NCBI GenBank assembly: GCA_005772945.1
Contig: SXIE01000182.1
Span: 1-7,929 of the forward strand
Reading direction: 5' to 3'
Length of the DNA stretch: 7,929 nucleotides
Source of the DNA: Pseudomonadota bacterium
Lineage (GTDB): Bacteria; Myxococcota; UBA9042; PHBI01
The notes below the pieces were generated by a model. It made no database searches, had not been told where the DNA came from, and saw only the letters and a program-made list of their open reading frames with translations. Made by a program: the position numbers and the translations under genes. Of this stretch, positions 1 through 6,901 are shown piece by piece; position 1 is the first letter of the stretch; every line of letters starts with the position of its first letter.

Positions 1-504
1 CCGGACGGGTGCGCGGTGCCGTGCGCGGACGACTGCGACTGTGCGGCGAGCGCGGCGATTGCGGCCGGGCTCGACGGCTGCCAGGACGACTGCCCGACGT
101 GCACGATCCGCGGGAGCTGCAGCGCCGGCGCGTGCGGCTTCCGATGCGAGCTCCCGACGATGTGCGTCGCGGCGCCCGAGGTGGTCTGCGGCTGCAACCG
201 CACGACGTATCCCGATCGGTGCGCGGCGTCCGAGGCGGGTACGGGGATCGAGCGGTCGGGGGACTGCGGCAGCGGGCGTTGCACAGTCGGGGACCCCGCC
301 GGATGCGGGTTTGGCGCGACCTGTGTGGATGATCTGGACGGGTGCCAGGCGAGCCCTCCGAACGCCGGCCACTGCGTGGAACAGCCGGTTACGTGCGCGG
401 CGCTCGTCGATCCGTTCTGCGGCTGCGACGGGGTGGATTACGCGAACGACTGCGAGCGGCGCGCGGCGGGCGTGCGGCGCGCTGTTCAGGGCGCGTGTCC
501 GTAG
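1..504 (+). CDS. Cysteine-rich protein with two Kazal-like modules, 5' partial
   Basis: The frame is open from the first base and ends at TAG 502-504, so this is the C-terminal 167 residues of a longer protein. A GTG at 16 exists but nothing supports it as the true start. The fragment has 25 cysteines in 167 residues, implying a disulfide-rich exported protein. Two modules share the exact spacing C-x7-C-x-C-x8-C-x14-C: residues 55-89 (with CGCNRTTYPDRC) and 132-166 (with CGCDGVDYANDC). The CGC-[ND]-x-x-x-Y-x-x-x-C core is the Kazal-like signature common in secreted proteins of Myxococcota. Kazal domains are classically serine-protease inhibitors, but in bacteria many are structural, and neither inhibition nor a target can be read here. 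The first 54 residues form a different Cys-rich segment. The signal peptide, if any, lies upstream of the window. Confident as coding and as Kazal-like; function unknown. Confidence 0.85.
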   Translation, partial: PDGCAVPCADDCDCAASAAIAAGLDGCQDDCPTCTIRGSCSAGACGFRCELPTMCVAAPEVVCGCNRTTYPDRCAASEAGTGIERSGDCGSGRCTVGDPAGCGFGATCVDDLDGCQASPPNAGHCVEQPVTCAALVDPFCGCDGVDYANDCERRAAGVRRAVQGACP

Positions 505-530
505 CGCGCGATCGAAATGCGACCGAAGAA

Positions 531-559
531 TTGCCAGGCTCCGAACGCTTTGTTAAGAA
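531..559 (+). promoter_or_regulatory. Weak sigma70-like promoter candidate
   Basis: TTGCCA at 531-536 matches 5 of 6 bases of the -35 consensus. TAAGAA at 554-559, after a 17-base spacer, matches only 3 of 6 of the -10 consensus. The pair sits in a locally AT-richer patch between two plus-strand genes. If used, it would give the lipoprotein gene a leader of roughly 290 bases that includes the hairpins at 700-765. The evidence is a consensus match by eye only. Confidence 0.2.
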
Positions 560-699
560 CAGTAACGGTGTGGGAACCGGCGTCGTGACGGATCGCCGCG
601 CACTTCAGAGTGTCTTGTGGCGGGCGGATTCGGGGACCGGGCCAGCGTGATTCGCGTCGCGCGCCCGGCGCCTCGGCCGCAGGTGTTTCGACCGCCGAC

Positions 700-742
700 C
701 TGTCTCTGCCCGCACGAGACAGCGTCAGGCGGTCTCTTTTTT
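700..742 (+). terminator. Terminator-like hairpin with a competing upstream hairpin
   Basis: GAGAC (716-720) pairs with GTCTC (732-736), with a further two pairs possible inside (722-723 with 729-730), and six T residues follow at 737-742. This is a short but recognisable intrinsic-terminator shape. The same left arm can instead pair upstream: CTGTCTC (700-706) is the exact complement of GAGACAG (716-722), a 7-base-pair stem with a 9-base loop. The two structures are mutually exclusive, as in transcription attenuators. The terminator lies 212 bases after the stop of the Cys-rich gene and 115 bases before the lipoprotein start, so it could end the first transcript or attenuate the second. The pairing is seen directly; the function is inferred. 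Confidence 0.35.
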
Positions 743-765
743 CACGCGGGACGGCTTTTCGCGTG
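743..765. repeat. Perfect 6-bp inverted repeat next to the T run
   Basis: CACGCG (743-748) and CGCGTG (760-765) are exact complements around an 11-base loop that contains a run of four T residues. The stem begins immediately after the T tract of the preceding terminator-like hairpin. It could be a further leader hairpin or an operator for a dimeric regulator. In DNA this GC-rich a 6-bp stem can arise by chance, so confidence in function is low. Confidence 0.3.
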
Positions 766-845
766 GAGGGTGCGCGCGACGACCAGGCCCAGTCGCCTTT
801 ACGCGCCGCCGTCACGCGGGTAAGGTCGCGGTCGTGTCCAGTCAC

Positions 846-850
846 AAGGA
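846..850 (+). promoter_or_regulatory. Ribosome-binding site that sets the lipoprotein start
   Basis: AAGGA at 846-850 ends 7 bases before the ATG at 858. It lies downstream of the alternative GTG at 834, so it supports ATG 858 as the start. Confidence 0.7.
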
Positions 851-857
851 ACCCGCG

Positions 858-1361
858 ATGACCTCTCCCCTCGCAACCTCGCTCGGCGTGCGCTTCGCCC
901 AATCGCGTCTCCTGCGCGTGCTCTTCCTGCTGCTGTTCATCACGGCGACCGCGCCGGCATGTCAGCTGCTCAAGAAGATCCTGCCCGCCAAGACGATCGA
1001 CAACCCCGAGCCGGAGACGCGCGAGTGGCTCGTGCTGAAGGGCTTGGAGGCGGCCAAGCAACCCGACACCAACGAGGGCTGGAAGATGCTGCGCCCGCTC
1101 CTCCACACGCAGGTCGTGGAGATGGTCTCGAGCGAGTCGAGCTTCCGCAATAACAACTTCGAGGCGCTGCACCGCAAGGTGCGCCTGTTTCTGCCCGAGG
1201 ACGGCACGCTCAGCTACAAGCTCGAGCGCGAGTCCGAGGACCAGGAGGATCTCGAGTGGCGACTGTTCATCGTCACGCGCGGATCGGATATGCCGTCGCC
1301 ATTTCGCATCCGGCGCGACAAGAACTTCGGCAACGAATGGCGCATCGTGAACATCCCGTAG
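858..1361 (+). CDS. Small predicted lipoprotein, unknown function
   Basis: The protein is 167 residues from ATG 858, chosen over the in-frame GTG at 834 because AAGGA lies just ahead of the ATG. Residues 11-34 form a signal peptide: basic residues (R12, R17, R20), a Leu/Phe-rich core (VLFLLLF), then a lipobox-like TAPAC with Cys35 as the probable lipidated residue. The mature part is short, soluble and highly charged, with acidic and basic residues alternating around ERESEDQEDLEWRLF, and it ends in EWRIVNIP. An ending of the W-[RK]-I type is seen in small NTF2-like domains, so such a fold is possible but not shown. I do not recognise a family. The gene stands alone on the plus strand, converging on the minus-strand cluster. 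Its 5' leader may carry regulatory hairpins. Envelope location is likely; function is unknown. Confidence 0.8.
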   Translation: MTSPLATSLGVRFAQSRLLRVLFLLLFITATAPACQLLKKILPAKTIDNPEPETREWLVLKGLEAAKQPDTNEGWKMLRPLLHTQVVEMVSSESSFRNNNFEALHRKVRLFLPEDGTLSYKLERESEDQEDLEWRLFIVTRGSDMPSPFRIRRDKNFGNEWRIVNIP

Positions 1362-1411
1362 TCGAAGGCCATCGGCGCGAATGTGCCAAAATGATGGCTG
1401 GCGATCTCGGG

Positions 1412-1429
1412 TGGCACTTCGCTGGCACT
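1412..1429 (+). repeat. Direct repeat TGGCACT in the convergent gap
   Basis: TGGCACT occurs at 1412-1418 and 1423-1429, an 11-base period of about one helical turn, and its complement GTGCCA lies at 1383-1388. The repeats sit in the 89-base gap (1362-1450) between the convergent lipoprotein and APH-like genes. No T-rich terminator is visible in that gap. The plus-strand sequence also fits the GG-N10-GC core of a sigma54 promoter, but no plus-strand gene follows it. Confidence 0.4.
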
Positions 1430-1450
1430 CTCTGACCCCAATTCTCCGCC

Positions 1451-2482
1451 TCAAAGAGACAGGCGCGACGACTCGCGAATGGCCTGCGTGACGAAGAAAC
1501 GCGCGGCCTCGCGGCACTCGGCCGGATCGGCGACGCCGTCCGCATCGCGCGCCTCGTCGAGCGCCTCGTGGGCGGCGCGGACGGCCGCGAGTCGCACGTA
1601 GAAAGGCAGCACACGGCGCAGCGTGAGGTCACGCGCGGCGGTGGCGTAGGTATCGATGACGCGCTCGGCGAACGCGAGCGGCGTGACGGCGGCGAGCTCG
1701 AGTGCGAAGCGGGCGATGTCCTCGGCGGTGTCGACGAAGCGCGTGTCGTCGGTCGCATCGCCGGGATCGATGAAGCCCGGCGGATCGGTGAGGAAGATGT
1801 GCTCGAGCGCGAGCCCGCCGTGGCCTTCACGCATGCGACCCTCGATCACGCGGTGCGCGAGCGGGCGGGCGATGTGGGTGAGGAGATCGCGCGTGTCGGC
1901 GTCGAGGCGGGCGAGCGCGCTCGCAGCGACAGGCAGCTCGGGGGCTTGCTGGAGGCGCTCGATCGCGGCCGTCCAGGCTTGGAGGGCGCGCTCGGGGCGG
2001 CCCGGTCCGTCGTCGCCCCAGTGAGCCGCGGCGTGGTCGTGGTAGCGCGCGATGGCCATCGCGACCGCGGCGAAGGCGTCGCGTGGCGGCTCGCTGGTGA
2101 CGAGAACCTGGTCGGCGCGGCGGTCGTCGGGCAGGCGGTTCATCGCGACGACCGGCTCGCCGGTGTCCGCGTCGCTGCCGGTGGAGACCTCGAGAACGAT
2201 CGTGCCGTCCTCGCGCCCGACGAGCTGGACCGGACCGAGGTAGACCTGGGGAGCGATGCGGCTGCCGAGGACGCGCTCGCGTTGGGCGAGGGTCGTGCGG
2301 ACCGCATCGGAAGCCTGATCCCAGCTCCCCGCCCGGCGCGGGCGACGGAGCTTGAGGACGGTCGCGCGCGTGGTGACCAGCACCGACTGGCGCGTGATGC
2401 GCACGGACTCGGGGCGAACCGGGCCGGCGGGCGCGAGGACCCGGCCTTGGCGAAATGCGGCGACGAGCTCGTCGAGGGTCAT
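1451..2482 (-). CDS. APH-like (COG2187-type) protein, probable pseudokinase
   Basis: The protein has 343 residues and ends at TGA 1451-1453. It matches the aminoglycoside-phosphotransferase-like domain of COG2187, known alone or fused to a C-terminal P-loop ATPase; no ATPase domain is present here. Visible landmarks are VLKLRRP with a candidate ATP-binding Lys44, the family stretch IAPQVYLG (76-83), MNRLPDDRR (114-122), the catalytic-loop region GHGGLALEH (220-228), the FIDPGD metal-site region (237-242, Asp239), TAEDIARF (252-259), and LPFYVRLAAVRA (292-303). In active relatives the catalytic loop reads HGDLH. Here it reads HGGLA: the catalytic Asp is Gly223 (codon GGG) and the following His is Ala. 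Phosphotransfer is therefore doubtful, while nucleotide or substrate binding may remain. The start ATG overlaps the hydrolase stop by 4 bases (ATGA), so translation is probably coupled. Reasonably sure of the family; the substrate is unknown. Confidence 0.85.
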   Translation of the reverse strand: MTLDELVAAFRQGRVLAPAGPVRPESVRITRQSVLVTTRATVLKLRRPRRAGSWDQASDAVRTTLAQRERVLGSRIAPQVYLGPVQLVGREDGTIVLEVSTGSDADTGEPVVAMNRLPDDRRADQVLVTSEPPRDAFAAVAMAIARYHDHAAAHWGDDGPGRPERALQAWTAAIERLQQAPELPVAASALARLDADTRDLLTHIARPLAHRVIEGRMREGHGGLALEHIFLTDPPGFIDPGDATDDTRFVDTAEDIARFALELAAVTPLAFAERVIDTYATAARDLTLRRVLPFYVRLAAVRAAHEALDEARDADGVADPAECREAARFFVTQAIRESSRLSL

Positions 2483-5451
2483 CGTGGCTTCCGAAGCGGC
2501 GGCGAGAGAAGCGGGTGCTCGCGCGCCGCGGGCTCGGGGGGGATGCGCCAGCGCGCGTCGTAGAAGCCGCCGGCGAGGATCTGGCGCGGGCCGAGGATGC
2601 GGTCGCCGAAGACGGCGCGCATGCCGTCATCGTAGATGAGATAATCGGGCACGAAGTCGGGCAGGTAGCGCGAGCTGAGCGTGCCCTCGGCGCCGACGCC
2701 GGCGTGCAGAACGACGACGTGGTCCGGGTCGAAGGGGCTCGGGCGAACGGTCGAGAGGCCGATACGGTCACCCTCGAAGCGGCGCGCGCCAAAGACGATC
2801 GCGTGCGGCTCGAACGCGATCCCAGCGCTGGCGAGGTCCTTTTCGATCCGGCGCGTGATGAGGTTCGAGGCAGGGTTGCCGACCAGGACCAGGCTCCGGC
2901 CGGTGAGATCGTCGGCCGTCACGTCGGTGTCGGCCTTGCTGGGCATGTCGAGATCGATCCAGGGCGAGTGACGGCGCCAGCGCTCGGCGGCAAGGCGGTT
3001 GGCCTCGCGCTGCGACGGATCCTGGGTACCGTAGACGACGAGGAAGCGGTCGAACCAGACGTCGTTGATGGGGCCCTCGACGCCGGAGCGCTTGCCGTCG
3101 GCCGGGCGGTCGATGGCGTCGACGAGGTGCCACGCGCCGCCCTCGCGCGAGAGGTGGAGCGCGCCGACGATCATTTGAGTACCAATGATCTTGCCGTCGA
3201 CGACGACGGTCAGCGGCTTCTCGGCGCGGGCGCCGAGCGGGGCGGCGAGCAGGCTGAAGGCGGCGACGTTGCGCGTCGTGACCTGGAGGCGCTGGCCCTT
3301 CAACTTGCCGCCGAGCTGGCCGAAGGCGTCTTCGTTCGCGAAGCGATCGATGCGCAGCCAATGGTTGGTACTCCAACGATAGCGCCCCGTGCGCAGCGAG
3401 GGCTCGACGGCGACTTTCGGGCGCTTGCGGGCGGCGAGCCAGTGGAGGAGCTTGCCGTCCTCGAAGGCGTAGTCCCAGACGTTGTGGCCGAGCGGCGGGG
3501 TGTCGAGGTCGACCTGGTAACGGAGGGTCTTGTAGCGCTCGGCGATCAGCTCGGAGCGGCGCGGGTTGTCCTGGGCGCCGTGCACCATTTTGAGGGGCAG
3601 GTAGCGGCCGTTCTCGGCGTAGCCGACGACGCCCTCGTCGGCGAGGAGGATGTGATCGAAGGGGCGCTTCTGGGCCGCTTTGACGGAATTGTACTCGTGG
3701 AGGTTCGGGTAGCCGCAGAGCGGGGCGGCGGCGGAGAAGAGATCGGGCGCATGGAAAGCGGCCCAGAACGCGACCGAGCCGCCGAGCGAGAAGCCGGTGA
3801 TGGAGATGCGCTGAGGGTCGATGTCGTAGAGGGCGCGGGTGCGGGCGATGACCTCGAAGACGTCGAGCTCGCCTTGGGGGCGCTGGCCGGCGTTCACGAA
3901 ACCGTCGTCGGCGACGAGGATGGCGCCCTTGGGGGCGGCCGGTGGGTCCCACTTGTAGATGACGCCGGAGGCCCAGACTTCACGCGGTCCGGCGGGCTTG
4001 GCGAGCGCGATGCGCAGCATGTCCTCGGGGGTGTAGTTGAGGCCGTGCGAGAGAAAGACGAGCGGCACCGGCTCTTTGTGGTGGCGGTAGCTGTCGGGGA
4101 CGGCGACGACGTAGCGACGGAGGCTGCCGTCGAGCGGCGAGCGGTAGGCGCGGATCTGGATCCCCGGCTCGAGGAAGGGATTCTTGTCGCGGCGTGCAAG
4201 TTCGATGTGCCGCTCGAGGTAGTCCAGAGCGGGCTGGAGGCGGCGATCGGCGCGGGTCTCCGCCGGGTCGCCCTCGAGCATGGCGCGGATGTCCTGGGCG
4301 AGGTAGCGGAGGCTGTCGCGACCGTCGGGTCCGAGCGTGAGGTCGGCGAGGCCCTCGATGCGGTCCTCGGCGGCGAGGAGGCGGGCGCGCGCTTCGGGGC
4401 GCGTCTTGTGCGCGAAGCGGGCGCAGGTGTGGGTGCCGACGAGGAGCTGGAGCTCCGCATCCGAGGCGCTCGCGGGCAGCGCGCCGGTGAGGCGCTGGGG
4501 CTGAGCGGCGAGGGCCTCGGCAGGGAGCGCGGCGTCGGCGAGGGGGTCCGGGACGCGCTCGCGCACGAGGGACCAGCGGGTCGGGGACTGGGCGCTCTGC
4601 CCGAGCGGGATGAGTCCGCGCGCGTCGAGCGTGCCGTCGATTCGCCAGCCGACCTCGGCGTCGACGCGCGGCGTGATGCGTGCGCCGAAGGCAGGGCACG
4701 GATCGAACGCGTCGCCAGAGGCAGCGAGGCCCGTCCGCGAAGGCCCGGCCTGGCCCGTCAGGACCGTTGCCGGGCTGCCCGCGAGGCCCGCGCGTGGAAG
4801 ATCCCACGCGAGCTCGGGGACGGGAAGCTGATCCTTGCCACGAAAGCGGAGGCCGAAGGCGGCGGCGTACAACGGGACCTGCTCGACGCGCACGAGGAGC
4901 TCGTTCCAGCCGGCCTCGAGGACGACGGGGACGGTGCGGTGATCGGGCAGGAGGTACTGGTCGCCGATCTCGGCGAAGACCTCGCGGCCGCCGAGCGTGA
5001 TGGCCACCTTGCCGTTGACCGACAGCTTGAGGAGGACCTCATGGCGCGCGGCGCTGTGGACGCGGGCGGCGAGGAGCCAGACGCTGCCGGCGCTCTTCTT
5101 GTCGGCTTCGCGCGCGAGCTCGACCAACGGGGCCGCGAAGGCGCGCTCGCGGAAGGCCTTCTGTTCCGTGAGTTTTTCGGCGAGCGCGGGGAGGTCGGTG
5201 AGCTTGCGCAGCTTGCCGTCGCCGATCGGACCGGCGACCGCGAAGTGGTTCGCGAAGCCATCGGAGGTCTCGACCCAGGCCGTCTGGGGATCGAAGCCGC
5301 AGGCCTTCGCGCCCGCGACACAGGTCGGCCACGTGAGCTGAAGGACCTGGTCGGTGCGCGGCCAGAGGCCCAGCGGGAGCGCGCGACCGGCCTGGCCAGC
5401 GATGACCTGGATGGATCCCCAGAGCACCATCGCGTGGAAAGAGAGGATCAC
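2479..5451 (-). CDS. Multidomain alpha/beta hydrolase (S9/esterase-like)
   Basis: The protein has 990 residues. Residues about 60-205 look like a beta-sandwich, PA14/carbohydrate-binding-like domain (LKLSVNGKVAI at 141-151, then EAGWNELLVRVEQ at 179-191). About 205-440 is a linker region, partly helical. About 440-675 is an alpha/beta hydrolase of the prolyl-oligopeptidase or PHB-depolymerase-like type: oxyanion-type SHG (468-470), nucleophile elbow GFSLGG with Ser555, acid candidate Asp628 in HGAQD, and His656 in LGHNVWD. About 690-945 is a separate domain containing GPINDVWFDRFLVVYGT, a style I associate with large planctomycete and related hydrolases. The triad looks intact, so it is likely an active serine esterase or peptidase; the substrate is unknown. 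The GTG start overlaps the preceding stop (GTGA); an in-frame ATG lies 7 codons in. Neither start gives a classical signal peptide: the hydrophobic stretch at 8-19 lacks basic residues before it. It is the middle gene of a coupled three-gene cluster. Confidence 0.88.
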   Translation of the reverse strand: MILSFHAMVLWGSIQVIAGQAGRALPLGLWPRTDQVLQLTWPTCVAGAKACGFDPQTAWVETSDGFANHFAVAGPIGDGKLRKLTDLPALAEKLTEQKAFRERAFAAPLVELAREADKKSAGSVWLLAARVHSAARHEVLLKLSVNGKVAITLGGREVFAEIGDQYLLPDHRTVPVVLEAGWNELLVRVEQVPLYAAAFGLRFRGKDQLPVPELAWDLPRAGLAGSPATVLTGQAGPSRTGLAASGDAFDPCPAFGARITPRVDAEVGWRIDGTLDARGLIPLGQSAQSPTRWSLVRERVPDPLADAALPAEALAAQPQRLTGALPASASDAELQLLVGTHTCARFAHKTRPEARARLLAAEDRIEGLADLTLGPDGRDSLRYLAQDIRAMLEGDPAETRADRRLQPALDYLERHIELARRDKNPFLEPGIQIRAYRSPLDGSLRRYVVAVPDSYRHHKEPVPLVFLSHGLNYTPEDMLRIALAKPAGPREVWASGVIYKWDPPAAPKGAILVADDGFVNAGQRPQGELDVFEVIARTRALYDIDPQRISITGFSLGGSVAFWAAFHAPDLFSAAAPLCGYPNLHEYNSVKAAQKRPFDHILLADEGVVGYAENGRYLPLKMVHGAQDNPRRSELIAERYKTLRYQVDLDTPPLGHNVWDYAFEDGKLLHWLAARKRPKVAVEPSLRTGRYRWSTNHWLRIDRFANEDAFGQLGGKLKGQRLQVTTRNVAAFSLLAAPLGARAEKPLTVVVDGKIIGTQMIVGALHLSREGGAWHLVDAIDRPADGKRSGVEGPINDVWFDRFLVVYGTQDPSQREANRLAAERWRRHSPWIDLDMPSKADTDVTADDLTGRSLVLVGNPASNLITRRIEKDLASAGIAFEPHAIVFGARRFEGDRIGLSTVRPSPFDPDHVVVLHAGVGAEGTLSSRYLPDFVPDYLIYDDGMRAVFGDRILGPRQILAGGFYDARWRIPPEPAAREHPLLSPPLRKPR

Positions 5452-6812
5452 GGACGGCTCGTGACGGCGAGCGGCGCGAGGTCGAAGCAGCAGCGCACGC
5501 CGAGGTCGTCGGCGACCGTGTCGGCCGTCTCGGAGCTGCGAAAATCAAGGCGCAGGTCGCGTGCCGGGCTCCTCCAGCCGAGGCCGCGCACGACCGGCGC
5601 GCCGGAGCCCTCGGGCGGCGCCGGCGGGTTGTCGATCCAGAAGAACGGCGTCCCGGCGCTCGCATGCGCGCGCAGCGCGTCGTCGTACCACGTCGCGTAG
5701 ATCGCCTCGGCGTACGCGTCGGCGACCCACTCGCGCACGTTGCCCAGCATGTTCAACGCGCCGTAGGGGCTCGCGCCGTCGGCACCCGCGTCGACCGGGA
5801 CGGTGGGGTAATCGCTGTCGTCGGAGCAGCTGGACGCGCCCCCAGGCACGCCTTCCGTCGTCTTGAAGTTCGCGCGGCTGCACGTAGGCTCGGCGTCACC
5901 CCAAGGATAGAGGCGCGCCCCGACGCCGCCCCGCGCGGCCTTCTCCCATTCGGTCTCACGGCAGAGGCGCCTCCCGAGGAACGTGCACAACTCCTTGGCC
6001 TGGCCGAAACGCAGCGGGGCCGCAGGGCGATCGGGATCGGCGGGACCCTTGACGTTCGCGTCGCGGGGCGTGCACTGCGTCGCGTCGACGCACGCCGTGA
6101 ACGCGCGCTCGGGGACCTCGGTGCGGTCGATGGCGTAGGCGGGCAGGAAGACGTTGATCTGCGGCATCGCGTCGTCGCGACAGTCGACCGGCGTGGTCTC
6201 GTCGTCGCAGCCCATCAGGAACGTGCCGTCGGCGACCACCACCATGCCCTTGGGGACGCACTGCTTGTCCACGCAGACGAGGTCGGTCCCGGCCGCCGTG
6301 CAGATCGCGGCGCCCTGGTAGATGCACTCGCCGAGGGCGTTGCAGTATTCGGCGCCGTTGCAGGCGTCGCCATCGCTACACGAGGTTTGGTCGGCGGCGG
6401 GCGACGGCCCGGGTTTGCACACCCCTTCGTCGCAGAAATCGACGAAGCGGCAAGGGTCGCCATCGTCGCATGCGACGTCCTTGCCCGCGTTCCCCGTCCC
6501 GCAGACCCCGTCGACGCAGGTGGCGACCCGGCACGTACCCGGCGCTGGCTGGGGGCAGGCGGAGGGGGTCAGGCAGCCGGCCTCGGCGGTGTCCGCGCCG
6601 TCAGTGGCCACGTCGGTCTCCGCGGTGGCCGTGACGTCGCTGACCTCGGTGTCATCGGCGGCGACCTCGGTCGCGGCGCTGGTATCCGCGTCGGGCGGGG
6701 CGAGCGTGCGATCGGTCGCGATGCAGGCGCTCGTCGCGAGCAGCGCGGCCAGGCTCGGGCCGAGGCCGATCCGCGCGGGGAGGTGTCGGTTCGGGTGAGC
6801 AACGTCCGCCAT
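5448..6812 (-). CDS. SUMF1-domain lipoprotein with Cys-rich repeats
   Basis: The protein has 454 residues from ATG 6812; a GTG at 6839 would add nine residues. I prefer the ATG because it gives a compact signal peptide with basic residues, a Leu/Ala core and the lipobox-like ATSAC, with Cys30 probably lipidated. No strong ribosome site decides the choice. Residues about 41-78 are an acidic Asp/Thr/Ala spacer of the kind that holds surface lipoproteins away from the membrane. Residues about 80-185 are Cys-rich with CDDGDPC and CSDGDAC repeats resembling the CTDC slime-mold repeat. Residues about 189-443 are a SUMF1/FGE-type domain: FLMG, ETEWEKAARGG (286-296), YPWGD, and GNVREWV (357-363). At RGLGWRSPARDLR (409-421) the two cysteines of true formylglycine-generating enzymes align with Ser415 and Leu420, so that activity is unlikely and a binding role is more probable. 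It is the first gene of the cluster and overlaps the hydrolase start. Confidence 0.9.
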   Translation of the reverse strand: MADVAHPNRHLPARIGLGPSLAALLATSACIATDRTLAPPDADTSAATEVAADDTEVSDVTATAETDVATDGADTAEAGCLTPSACPQPAPGTCRVATCVDGVCGTGNAGKDVACDDGDPCRFVDFCDEGVCKPGPSPAADQTSCSDGDACNGAEYCNALGECIYQGAAICTAAGTDLVCVDKQCVPKGMVVVADGTFLMGCDDETTPVDCRDDAMPQINVFLPAYAIDRTEVPERAFTACVDATQCTPRDANVKGPADPDRPAAPLRFGQAKELCTFLGRRLCRETEWEKAARGGVGARLYPWGDAEPTCSRANFKTTEGVPGGASSCSDDSDYPTVPVDAGADGASPYGALNMLGNVREWVADAYAEAIYATWYDDALRAHASAGTPFFWIDNPPAPPEGSGAPVVRGLGWRSPARDLRLDFRSSETADTVADDLGVRCCFDLAPLAVTSRP

Positions 6813-6901
6813 GGATGGAGCATAGCGGGGCGCGGCCACGGCGAGAAGGCCCCAGCGACCGCGGCGTCAGATAGGGCGCCGGGCCGCCGAGGCGTACCCG
6901 C

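Larger units (their letters stand above)
505..857. other. Intergenic region with inverted repeats
   Basis: This 353-base stretch has no convincing gene. Short open frames on the plus strand and a long one on the minus strand (486-1517) have no ribosome site or recognisable protein and run antisense to the lipoprotein gene. The first part, about 510-570, is less GC-rich than the surroundings and may hold a promoter. Positions 700-765 hold three inverted repeats, two of which share an arm. The ribosome-binding site of the next gene is at its end. It reads best as the downstream region of the Cys-rich gene plus a long 5' leader for the lipoprotein gene. Confidence 0.6.

Noticed and set aside
491..509. 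GCGCG/CGCGC stem over the stop codon of the Cys-rich gene
   Set aside because: Alternating GC repeats are common by chance in this DNA, and no T run follows, so it is not supported as a terminator.
1368..1398. GCCATC/GATGGC inverted repeat after the lipoprotein gene
   Set aside because: The loop is 19 bases long and no T tract follows, so it is too weak to call a terminator.
486..1517. Open frame of 343 codons on the minus strand across the lipoprotein gene
   Set aside because: It has no ribosome site or known domain. The plus-strand gene has a Shine-Dalgarno site, signal peptide and lipobox.
1568..2563. Open frame of 331 codons on the plus strand, antisense to the APH-like gene
   Set aside because: Shadow of the minus-strand gene, whose product matches COG2187 blocks along its length.
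2455..5700. Open frame of 1081 codons on the plus strand, antisense to the hydrolase
   Set aside because: It is Arg/Glu/Ala/Gly/Val-rich with no recognisable domain, as expected for a shadow frame in GC-rich DNA. The opposite strand encodes a hydrolase with clear motifs and gene overlaps on both sides.
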